Origin: an uncultured Bacteroidia bacterium
GTDB taxonomy: Bacteria > Bacteroidota > Bacteroidia > Bacteroidales > F082
Length of the DNA: 64,000 nt
NCBI GenBank assembly: GCA_902769875.1
Contig: CACXQV010000010.1
Span: 1-64,000 of the forward strand
Reading direction: 5' to 3'
The stretch's first letter is position 1. The number at the start of each line of letters is the position of its first letter. Below the pieces are notes generated by a model. It was not told where the DNA came from. It saw only the letters and a program-made list of their open reading frames with translations, and searched no databases. Of this stretch, positions 31,689-39,913 are shown piece by piece. A program made the position numbers and the translations under genes.

Positions 31689-34600
31689 TCAAATCCATTT
31701 CACAAGTGGGAAGTCCTGTCGATGCGGCAGCATGGGATTGGTGGGATACACACGGAACGTGAAGTTATACACCCCAGCACGGCGCGTCGGAACCTTAATA
31801 TAATACTTCACCCAACCGTCGCCAGAGTCAACGAGTTTCATCTTCTCAACAGATGCGACCTCATTCACCACTTCACTGTTGTTCTTGATGCCGAACAACA
31901 ATTCCACGGCCAAGTCGCCAGGCTCAAGGTCGGGGGTGAGCAACGTGACTTCGGCGATGAACTGCTCGCCAAAGGTCAACGGGCGCACGTTGGTGTCGGG
32001 CAGAATCAGCGATTTCACCTCTACCTTGTCCCAATTGTTGCGCACGCGGGTCTTCCACGCATGGATTTCGAAGGCCTTCTGGTAACGATCGGCACGCATC
32101 CAATTGGTACGCTCAATCAGCTTGTTATAGTATTGGTTGAAGTAGTCGTCCATCATTCGTTTCATCGTGAAGCGCGGCGAAATCTCATACAGACATTTCT
32201 TCATCGCGGTCACCCAACCCGACGGGATTTCCTGCGAATTGCGGGCGTAAAAGAGCGGAACAATCTCATTTTCAAGCGTATTGTAGATGGTTTCGGCATC
32301 CATTTCGTCCTGATAACGTTGGTCTTGATAGGTGCGTTTCTCCTGAATGGCCCAGCCAGCGCCTTCGCGGTAGCCCTCGGCCCACCAGCCATCGAGGACG
32401 GAGAAGTTGAGCACGCCGTTCATGATGGCTTTTTCGCCACTTGTGCCAGAGGCTTCCAAGGGGCGTGTCGGCGTGTTGAGCCACACATCGACGCCACTCG
32501 TGAGGCGACCTCCGAGCTCCATATCGTAATTGCTGATAAACAGAATCTTGCCAATGAACTCCGGCTTGCGCGAAATGTCGATGATCATCTTGATCAGGTT
32601 TTGACCAGCCTGATCGTTGGGATGCGCCTTGCCGGCAAAGAGGAAAATGACTGGGCGTTTCGGGTCGTTGACCAACTGCGAGAGGCGTTCCAAGTTGCCA
32701 AACAGCAGGTGGGCACGCTTGTAAGTGGCGAAACGACGGGCGAAACCAACCAACAAGGCATTCTCGTTCAGATTGCTGACGGTCTTCATAATCAACGTCG
32801 GGCTTTCCTGACGCTGACGCATATCTTCCTTGATTTTCTCCGCAAGATATTCCATCAGCTCGTGCTTCAACTGCTTGCGGATGTCCCAAATGGCTGCATC
32901 CGGCACCTCGTTGATTTGTTTCCACATCTGCTCATCTGATTGATGTTCAATGTAATCAGATCCGAATGTATCCTTATAAAGGCGTTGCCAGAGGCGATTG
33001 CTCCAAGTGGGCAGATGCACGCCATTGGTGACATAACCGATATGGTTTTCCTCGGCAAAATAGCCCGGCCACAACGATTGGAACATCTCCCTCGACACGC
33101 GCCCGTGTATCTTGCTCACGCCGTTCACCTCTTGGCTGAGGTTGGTGGCAAGCACGCTCATCGAGAACTTCTCATTCGGGTCTTTAGGGTTGAAGCGGCC
33201 CAAGCCCATAAAGCGTTCCCAACTGATATTCATACGGCTGGCGTAGTGCGGCATATAGGTCCTGAGCAAGTGTTCCTCAAAGGCATCGTGCCCCGCTGGC
33301 ACAGGCGTGTGCGTTGTGAACAAGGTGGAAGCCCTGACCAATTCAAGCGCGACGTCGAAATCAAGGTTGTGCTTGTTGATGTAGACGCGCAGGCGTTCCA
33401 GTCCGCTGAAGGCAGCGTGGCCTTCGTTGCAGTGGTAAATGGTGGGTTTCAAGCCGATGGCTTCGAGCAACCTGATACCACCCACACCGAGGAACATCTC
33501 CTGCTTGATGCGCATTTCGTTGTCGCCGCCATAGAGTCGGCTCGTGATGCCACGGTCTTCAGGTGAGTTTTCCTCAATGTCGGTGTCCAAGAGATACAGC
33601 CCTACCCTACCCACGTTGACGCGCCAAGCCTTGGCATAGACCGAGCGACCGGGGAAGGCGATGCTCACCATCACCCAATCGCCGTTTTCGTTGCGCACGG
33701 GTTGCAGCGGCAGTTGCGAGAACTTTTGCGGGACGTAATCGGCACGCTGCTCGCCCGAAACCGTGATTTCCTGAGTGAAGTAACCGTAACGATACAGCAG
33801 GCCGATGCCCACCATATTGGCATTGCTGTCGGAGGCTTGTTTCATATAGTCACCGGCAAGGATGCCAAGGCCGCCTGAATAGATTTTGAGGCTCTTCATC
33901 AGGCCGTATTCCATACTGAAATAGGCAATCAGGTCTTTCTGTTGGGTCGGCTGTGCCATATATGCCTTGAACTGGTCATAAACCTTGTTCAGGCGTTCGA
34001 TAAAGACTTCATTGTTCTCAAGATCAGCGATTTGCTCGACGGAAAGGCCTTCCATCAAAGCGACGGGGTTATGCTCCGTGGCTTTCCACGCCACCGGGTC
34101 GATCGACTCGAAAAGCTCAACGGCATCCACATTCCAGCACCACCAGATGTTGCGCGAAAGTTCCTCCAACTTGCGCATTTCCACCGAATAGACCGGCTTC
34201 ACCAACACCTTCTTCCAGCTCGGTGTGTCGTTCTTCTGGAAAACCACCTCATGCATCAACTCGGCATAGGGCACCGGCTCAAGCATATAATGACGGCCAC
34301 CCGACTTTTCAAGCGCCACGTCCCAAGCCTTCTGATAGTTGACAATCAAGTCTTTCCAAAGCAACTTTTCGGCCACTTCCAAAGCAGACTCCGTGATTTG
34401 CGCCATACCTTTGTCGGTGTAGGACAAAAGTCCACGCATTGTGGAAACGATTTTCTCAATCACTTTATCAATATCGCCTTGCTGACGCGAAACAACCGTA
34501 ACAGATTCGTTTCCAGCGCATTCTTGCTGCACAAACTTACCGAAACCAGTAAGGTCAGTGGTCAAGGTAGGGATGCCCAACGATACGCTTTCGAGTGGCG

Positions 34601-35921
34601 TGTAGCCCCACGGCTCGTAATATGACGGGAACACCGAGAAATCGAAAGCGGCAAGGAATTCCGAATAGGTCAGGTCAAATATGCCGTCGTTGCCATTGAG
34701 GTAGGCAGGCACAAACATCACCTTCACCTTGTCGTTGGCGTCGTTTTGCAAGCCCGAATTGCGCAAAGTGTTCAGAATCAAATCATTCTCATAATCAAAG
34801 ATATGGTGCGTTGCCGGGAAATCGGTGTGACCCATAATGGCGTTGGTACCATCAAGGCGGTGTTGCAAGTCCTTCGAAGGGCCTGCAATGTTGCCCGGCA
34901 CGGCAATCACGGCCACCACAGTGCGCGGCAGGTTCTTGTCCTCATTCAAGCGGCGCAAAGCCTCAATATAAAGGTCGATGCCCTTGTTTTTGAATTCGTA
35001 ACGACCGCTGTTGATGACCATCATGCAATTGCGGTCGATGGACTCGCCGCACAAAGTCTCAACGATTTTCAGGATTTTCTCACGCGACGAGTTACGCAGC
35101 TCGGCAAAAGCCTCCGCATCCTTGCGCATTGGATGGTCGATACCATTCATCGTCACAGCGTCGGGCTTGCGATAAAGGAACTGCTCGCATTCCTGCGCCG
35201 TGATGTCGCTCACTGTGGTGAAAGCATCGGCATTCTTGGCAGCCTTTTGCTCCATCGACTGCTGCGAAACCACATTGAACTGCAAGGCCATCACCGAAGG
35301 AAGATAAGACTTCAGGTTCTCGTAGAGCGGCATCCCGTTACCTGAGATGGCGCGACCGAGATAGGTGGCGTGGGTGGTGAACACGGTGGCCACTTGCGGG
35401 CAATGCTCCTTCAAGTAGAGCACGCCTGAGCCCGACATCCACTCATGGAAATGAGCGACGATGTTGGTCGTTTGCTGCAAGTTGAAGTTCACGAAACTCT
35501 CGATCAGCTGACCAGCGGCATAGCCGAAAAGAACAGGCTCGATGTAGTCCCATTGGCCCCGGATGCTGTCCAATTCGTATTGTTCCCAAAGATGGGCAAG
35601 TATGTCATTCTTGGATTGATACAAAGTCGTATAATCCACCAAAATGACAATCGGACTGCTTTCGATCTTCCAACGGCCAATACGGAATTTCAGGCCTTGC
35701 GACAAAGCCCTGTCGCGCCATTCGGGAAACAGTTCGTTGTCTTCCACAAAATAAAGGGTCTCGTGGGCTTCCTTGACCACATCAGGACCGACGGTGATGT
35801 AATGGTCTCCCATAAGTTGGCGAACAGCATTGGCTTTCGTGGAAAGCACCGTATAGATGCCACCTACCATATTGCACACTTCCCAACTGGTTTCAAAAAG
35901 GTAATCGGGGTTTTTCATCAT
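31689..35921 (-). CDS. Glycogen synthase (GT3)-alpha-glucan phosphorylase (GT35) fusion
   Basis: 1410 residues. Residues 1 to about 550 are a GT3 glycogen synthase of the eukaryote-like type (FETSWEVCNMVGGIYTVLSTKA at the start, YYEPWGYTPLESVSLGIPTLTTD late in the domain). A DUF3417-like segment starts near 575 (LEELSRNIWWCWN). From about 660 to the end lies an alpha-glucan phosphorylase: IAYFSMEYGL, HCNEGHAAF, and EASGTSGEKAIMNG, with the PLP lysine near residue 1161. One chain therefore carries both glucan extension and phosphorolysis. Similar fusions occur in Bacteroidota, so it is probably genuine. It is the last gene of the glycogen operon, with a terminator downstream. GT3 enzymes normally use UDP-glucose; donor choice here is inferred. 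Confidence 0.93.
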   Translation of the reverse strand: MMKNPDYLFETSWEVCNMVGGIYTVLSTKANAVRQLMGDHYITVGPDVVKEAHETLYFVEDNELFPEWRDRALSQGLKFRIGRWKIESSPIVILVDYTTLYQSKNDILAHLWEQYELDSIRGQWDYIEPVLFGYAAGQLIESFVNFNLQQTTNIVAHFHEWMSGSGVLYLKEHCPQVATVFTTHATYLGRAISGNGMPLYENLKSYLPSVMALQFNVVSQQSMEQKAAKNADAFTTVSDITAQECEQFLYRKPDAVTMNGIDHPMRKDAEAFAELRNSSREKILKIVETLCGESIDRNCMMVINSGRYEFKNKGIDLYIEALRRLNEDKNLPRTVVAVIAVPGNIAGPSKDLQHRLDGTNAIMGHTDFPATHHIFDYENDLILNTLRNSGLQNDANDKVKVMFVPAYLNGNDGIFDLTYSEFLAAFDFSVFPSYYEPWGYTPLESVSLGIPTLTTDLTGFGKFVQQECAGNESVTVVSRQQGDIDKVIEKIVSTMRGLLSYTDKGMAQITESALEVAEKLLWKDLIVNYQKAWDVALEKSGGRHYMLEPVPYAELMHEVVFQKNDTPSWKKVLVKPVYSVEMRKLEELSRNIWWCWNVDAVELFESIDPVAWKATEHNPVALMEGLSVEQIADLENNEVFIERLNKVYDQFKAYMAQPTQQKDLIAYFSMEYGLMKSLKIYSGGLGILAGDYMKQASDSNANMVGIGLLYRYGYFTQEITVSGEQRADYVPQKFSQLPLQPVRNENGDWVMVSIAFPGRSVYAKAWRVNVGRVGLYLLDTDIEENSPEDRGITSRLYGGDNEMRIKQEMFLGVGGIRLLEAIGLKPTIYHCNEGHAAFSGLERLRVYINKHNLDFDVALELVRASTLFTTHTPVPAGHDAFEEHLLRTYMPHYASRMNISWERFMGLGRFNPKDPNEKFSMSVLATNLSQEVNGVSKIHGRVSREMFQSLWPGYFAEENHIGYVTNGVHLPTWSNRLWQRLYKDTFGSDYIEHQSDEQMWKQINEVPDAAIWDIRKQLKHELMEYLAEKIKEDMRQRQESPTLIMKTVSNLNENALLVGFARRFATYKRAHLLFGNLERLSQLVNDPKRPVIFLFAGKAHPNDQAGQNLIKMIIDISRKPEFIGKILFISNYDMELGGRLTSGVDVWLNTPTRPLEASGTSGEKAIMNGVLNFSVLDGWWAEGYREGAGWAIQEKRTYQDQRYQDEMDAETIYNTLENEIVPLFYARNSQEIPSGWVTAMKKCLYEISPRFTMKRMMDDYFNQYYNKLIERTNWMRADRYQKAFEIHAWKTRVRNNWDKVEVKSLILPDTNVRPLTFGEQFIAEVTLLTPDLEPGDLAVELLFGIKNNSEVVNEVASVEKMKLVDSGDGWVKYYIKVPTRRAGVYNFTFRVYPTNPMLPHRQDFPLVKWI

Positions 35922-35963
35922 TCAATTAAAATTCAAGGATTTAAAAATCAAAACTCAAAACAT

Positions 35964-37160
35964 TCATTCTGCTTTCGCCTTCCGCTTCGAAAGTTTGTTC
36001 ACCCTGTCGGCGAAGTCGGTGAGCACATTCCTGTAATTGACGTATGCATCATAAGGCGAAGCATAGTGGTTGAAATACTTGTGGACCACGCCGTCCGAAA
36101 GCCACTTCGTGCACATGTAATAGAAATGGTCGGAGGTTTGGAGCATCGTCCAGTCCTGCTGCAATTCCTCATCCTTGATGCGATGAACCTTGGCGTTCAA
36201 GTCATACAAGGCGTGATAGGCATCGTCTTGAAGCGGGTTGCCCAACCAAGCCGTGAGGTCGCGCTCCTCGTCGCTCCACGACAGCACATTGGGCACATTG
36301 ACCGCGCTCACGGGCTGCAAGGTCTTGGCCAACTCTTGAGGTGTGGCAAACTTGAACTTGCTTCCCTTGAGAACAGCTTCGGGCAGGCGTTCCATAAAGT
36401 CAAAGATGCCCGTTTCAGCCGACTGGTGCTCGCCAAAGGTCTCATAATCCATAAATATGTTGACCACTTCCTCCTCCTCCGGCAAGGCGTTGAGCCAATC
36501 CACGAAATCCTCGGCCTTGAAACTGTCCTGCACAAAACGGAAGGCAATCTCGTCGCTGAACTTGAAGTTGCGCAACAGCACCTTCAGCTTCGGGTTGATG
36601 GCGTTGGCATACATATAGTTGGGGCTCTTCCAACCCAAAATGTGCTTGGCGCCTTCGGTGAGTATGAGGTTGTAGCCCATGTCGGCCACCGCCGCCCCGA
36701 TTTCGTCGCTGTAAATCAACTCGGTGTTGCGGAAAGTCTTCGGCGTAACGCCAAACACTTCCTTCATCTTGTGCTTGTGGGCCGTCACCTGACGCTTGAA
36801 CTCGTCAGGGGTGTTCAGCGAGGCCAACGAGTGGGCGTAGGTTTCGGAAAGCACCTCCACTTGACCCGTGGCAACCAACTTCTGGAAACTTTCCAACACC
36901 TCTGGGGCATATTGTTCCATCTGCTCGATGACCACGCCAGAAAACGAGAAGGCGAACTTGACCTTGTCGCCAAACTTCTCGATTTGCTTCATCAGCAACT
37001 CGTTCATGGGCAGATAGCACTTTTCGGCCACGCGCCTCATTATCATACGGTTGCTGTAATCGTCATAGTAATAATGTTTCTTCCCGATTTCGAAGAAACG
37101 ATACGTGCGGAGCCTGTAAGGCTGATGCACTTGGAAATAGAAACAGATTGATTTGCTCAT
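35964..37160 (-). CDS. GH57 family glycoside hydrolase (alpha-amylase/glucanotransferase type)
   Basis: 398 residues, no signal peptide, so cytoplasmic. GH57 motifs: N-terminal FYFQVHQPYRLR; AFSFSGVVIEQM; HSLASL; FRNTELIYSD with the probable Glu nucleophile; and IFMDYETFGEHQ with the acid/base Asp. The short length (about 400) matches the single-domain bacterial GH57 type placed in glycogen clusters. It starts 42 bases upstream of the synthase-phosphorylase gene stop-to-start gap and belongs to the same transcript. It likely trims or rearranges internal alpha-glucan. Whether it is an amylase or a transferase cannot be settled from motifs. Confidence 0.9.
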   Translation of the reverse strand: MSKSICFYFQVHQPYRLRTYRFFEIGKKHYYYDDYSNRMIMRRVAEKCYLPMNELLMKQIEKFGDKVKFAFSFSGVVIEQMEQYAPEVLESFQKLVATGQVEVLSETYAHSLASLNTPDEFKRQVTAHKHKMKEVFGVTPKTFRNTELIYSDEIGAAVADMGYNLILTEGAKHILGWKSPNYMYANAINPKLKVLLRNFKFSDEIAFRFVQDSFKAEDFVDWLNALPEEEEVVNIFMDYETFGEHQSAETGIFDFMERLPEAVLKGSKFKFATPQELAKTLQPVSAVNVPNVLSWSDEERDLTAWLGNPLQDDAYHALYDLNAKVHRIKDEELQQDWTMLQTSDHFYYMCTKWLSDGVVHKYFNHYASPYDAYVNYRNVLTDFADRVNKLSKRKAKAE

Positions 37161-37219
37161 ATTGTTAAGTGTTTATTATTCAATTCTATAGATTCATTTG
37201 GTAATCATTTTTTTTGTAT

Positions 37220-38617
37220 TTATTCCGCTGCGTCATTTGGTGTATCATCATTGGTATCATCATTGGTATCATCATTGGTATCATCATTGGTATCAAAAGT
37301 TAACCAACACCCATTTCTGTTGTTTCCAACCCTTGAGACTATACCATTTGTCTGCAAAAGCGACAACTCCCTTTTAATTGTAGGAGCAGAAACTGCCAAA
37401 CACTCAGCAAGCCGTTTTATCGAAATAGTCTTGTCTTCGGCAATCAATTCAACAATCTTTCTCTGCCTTTCAGTCAAGTGCAATCCACTTAAATCAACAA
37501 TATTCTCAACTTCAACACTGCGTGGAATCGTCACCAAAGTGCCTCCAAAAGCACTTTCAAAGGTTGGCAAGGCAATATTCTCTTTTTTAAAGGCCACTTT
37601 CACCTTGTCAATGCCACGTCCCCAATTCTCGATAAAACCAGCCTTATAGAACACACTGGCTATCAATTTGTTTCGCGGTTTTGAAAGATGCGAGCCTAAC
37701 AAGACCTCGGTATTGTAACCTTCCGGCAACTCACCTTCGTTCCAAAGCCAAATCTTGTCATTATAAACCTTCATTTGGATGTCGGTTCCCAAATAGTCAC
37801 GATGCACGATGGCATTATAAACCAACTCTCGCATAGCATCTTCGGGAATCTCCAGTGCCTCAACACGATGCAAGCCTTCATAATGAATCGGGGTTCTCAG
37901 ATACTTGCTACGCAACACCCAAATCACACGGTCAGCCATCTGGATCAAGTTGCCGCCCACTTCATCCTGAAACATCAAATCGGAATCGCTCGTTCCGAAA
38001 CGGCCAATTCTGAACCTCGAGCTAATGAACCTGCGCTGCGGATCTTTGCCAAACAAAAGCACTGCGGCATTCCTCAACGCTCCATCTTCCGTCATCAAAT
38101 CGAGGTTTCGCAAGACCGTTTCCGTACTGTCATAGAGCGTGTCGCCTTGCATACGGCCAGCCGTAATGGCATTTTTCAGGAAAAAGTCGACGGCCAAGCG
38201 GTCTATTTCTTCCAAAGTGGCGTGTTCGCAAACGAAAGCATCCCATGAGCGACCCAACTTGCGAAGCAAGAAATTCTGCAAAGCCAATCCATTCAGTTCC
38301 TGCAAAGTAGCACCTGAACGGTAATAGTATTTGCCTTTGAACGAAATCGGTTGGTCGACGGCCTCCACCTTGACGGAAACATATTCCTTGTCGTCTTGCT
38401 TGCGCAAATCCACATCGGCCATCAAGCCCATAGTCAGCAGAATCTTGTTGGGAATCTCTTCCAAAAGCCGTTTGGCATTCTTCAAGCCGCACACATTGCC
38501 ATTGTCGTCAAGACCCAAAAACAATGTGCCGCCTTGCGCGTTGGCAAAGCCGCAAATCCATTTCAGGTATTCGTCCTTCCAGACTTGCTTGTATTCTATG
38601 TACTGCGACTCAATCAT
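37220..38617 (-). CDS. AlbA_2 (Schlafen-type) ATP-binding domain protein with C-terminal winged helix
   Basis: 465 residues. Residues 1-125 form the AlbA_2 domain (EYKQVWKDEYLKWICGFANAQGG, LGLDDNG, YYRSGATLQEL). A middle region (to about 370) has the HATPase-like/AAA-4 pattern AMRELVYNAIVHRDYLGTD and NWGRGIDKV. A winged helix follows (LTERQRKIVELIAEDKTISIKRLAECLAVSAPTIKREL). The tail holds four TNDD repeats from a 12-bp tandem array. Proteins of this family are often called transcriptional regulators, with nucleic-acid-binding AlbA_2 domains. It sits inside the glycogen operon (10 bases after the GT4 start region, 60 before GH57), so it may regulate it or be an insertion. Confidence 0.85.
   Translation of the reverse strand: MIESQYIEYKQVWKDEYLKWICGFANAQGGTLFLGLDDNGNVCGLKNAKRLLEEIPNKILLTMGLMADVDLRKQDDKEYVSVKVEAVDQPISFKGKYYYRSGATLQELNGLALQNFLLRKLGRSWDAFVCEHATLEEIDRLAVDFFLKNAITAGRMQGDTLYDSTETVLRNLDLMTEDGALRNAAVLLFGKDPQRRFISSRFRIGRFGTSDSDLMFQDEVGGNLIQMADRVIWVLRSKYLRTPIHYEGLHRVEALEIPEDAMRELVYNAIVHRDYLGTDIQMKVYNDKIWLWNEGELPEGYNTEVLLGSHLSKPRNKLIASVFYKAGFIENWGRGIDKVKVAFKKENIALPTFESAFGGTLVTIPRSVEVENIVDLSGLHLTERQRKIVELIAEDKTISIKRLAECLAVSAPTIKRELSLLQTNGIVSRVGNNRNGCWLTFDTNDDTNDDTNDDTNDDTPNDAAE
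37242..37295 (-). repeat. 12-bp tandem repeat at the 3' end of the AlbA_2 gene
   Basis: Four perfect copies of GTATCATCATTG plus a six-base partial copy (plus-strand reading), coding Thr-Asn-Asp-Asp repeats. The 12-base unit keeps frame whatever the copy number, so copy number can change without breaking the protein. Confidence 0.95.
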
Positions 38618-38626
38618 TTACATATA

Positions 38627-39913
38627 TCATACTACCGACTCATAAACCGCCTTGATCTTCTTTGCGGCGGCTTCCCATTTGAGGCTGTCCACTTCGTCCT
38701 TGCCTTCGTCCTTGAAACAATCAGCCAAGGGCTTGTAGTGGCACAGACCGTATATGGCATCGGCCAAACCGTTGATGTCCCAGAAGTCGACCTTCAAGGC
38801 GTGTTTCACAACCTCCGAAACGCCCGACTGCTTGCTGATGACCACTGGCACATTGAGGCGCATAGCCTCCAACGGAACGATACCAAAAGGCTCTGATATT
38901 GAAGGCATAACGAACACATCCGTCATGGCAAACATCTGGTCGACTGCCTCGCCTTTCAGGAAGCCAGTGAAGTGGAAATGGCTGCCCATTCCCAATTGAG
39001 CCACACGGCGAATCATCTTTTCCAACATGTCGCCCGTGCCAGCCATCACGAAATGGATGCTTGGGTCGACTTGATGGATTTTGTAGGCCGCCTCAATGAA
39101 ATATTCGGGGCCTTTTTGGTAAGTGATTCTTCCGAGGAAGGTCACCACCTTGGCATCCAAGCCGCTGCGCTCGTATTCCGACTTGGGTTTGTCGTTGGGT
39201 TCCACGGCGTTATGCACCGTCACGACTTTTTTCGGGTCGATGCCGTATTTCTCGATGACGATGTTCCTTGTCAAGTTGCTCACCGTGATGACACGGTCGG
39301 CGGCCTCCATGCCTCGCTTTTCGATGGCATACACATCCGTGTTGATGTGCTCGCCCGAACGGTCGAATTCGGTGGCGTGCATGTGAACCACCAAAGGTTT
39401 GCCCGTGGTCTCCTTCGCAGCGATGCCCGCAGAATAGGTCAGCCAATCGTGGGCGTGGATGACATCGAAGTCGTATTTCGTGGCCAACGACGAGCCAATC
39501 AAGGCATAGCGAGCCACCTCTTCCATCAAATTCATGCCGTATTTGCCCGAAAACTGGTAGTTGCGCGCAAACACCGAACCCGTGTGGCTGAAGTTTTCCA
39601 CCACATGGCGGTCGCTTTCCAAAACATTGGCAAATTGTTCCGGCCCGACATAGGGAATGATGTTCGACCCGATTTCCATATATTGCACACGTTCCCAATA
39701 GCTACGGTCTTTCTCGTGGTCGATGTCGATGGTCACGTCGCTGGCGTTGAGCAGGCGAAGGTTCGATTGGTCCTCATCGCCGTATGCACGAGGCACCACA
39801 AAAAGCACCTCCACATCGTTTTTGGCCAAACCTTTGGTCATACCGAAGCAAGCCGTTCCAAGGCCGCCGGTAATATGGGGCGGAAACTCCCACCCAAACA
39901 TCAAGACTCTCAT
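38627..39913 (-). CDS. GT4 family glycosyltransferase of the glycogen cluster
   Basis: 428 residues. The GT-B start MRVLMFGWEFPPHITGGLGTA is close to the starch/glycogen synthase K-x-G-G-L motif. Later come HAHDWLTYSAGI, FLGRITYQKGPEYFIEA, and the EPFGIVPLEAMRLNVPVV nucleotide-sugar site. The length and the neighbours point to an alpha-glucan chain synthase of GT4 type, a second glucan-extending activity beside the GT3 half of the fusion. The ATG overlaps the stop of the debranching enzyme gene by four bases (ATGA), so the two are translationally coupled. The donor is not certain. Confidence 0.88.
   Translation of the reverse strand: MRVLMFGWEFPPHITGGLGTACFGMTKGLAKNDVEVLFVVPRAYGDEDQSNLRLLNASDVTIDIDHEKDRSYWERVQYMEIGSNIIPYVGPEQFANVLESDRHVVENFSHTGSVFARNYQFSGKYGMNLMEEVARYALIGSSLATKYDFDVIHAHDWLTYSAGIAAKETTGKPLVVHMHATEFDRSGEHINTDVYAIEKRGMEAADRVITVSNLTRNIVIEKYGIDPKKVVTVHNAVEPNDKPKSEYERSGLDAKVVTFLGRITYQKGPEYFIEAAYKIHQVDPSIHFVMAGTGDMLEKMIRRVAQLGMGSHFHFTGFLKGEAVDQMFAMTDVFVMPSISEPFGIVPLEAMRLNVPVVISKQSGVSEVVKHALKVDFWDINGLADAIYGLCHYKPLADCFKDEGKDEVDSLKWEAAAKKIKAVYESVV

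Noticed and set aside
35445-37151. 568-residue plus-strand open frame
   Set aside because: Antisense to the GT3 half of the fusion and to the GH57 gene.
37220-38617. Phage-defence island around the AlbA_2 gene
   Set aside because: All neighbours are glycogen enzymes; no restriction, toxin or other defence gene is present.
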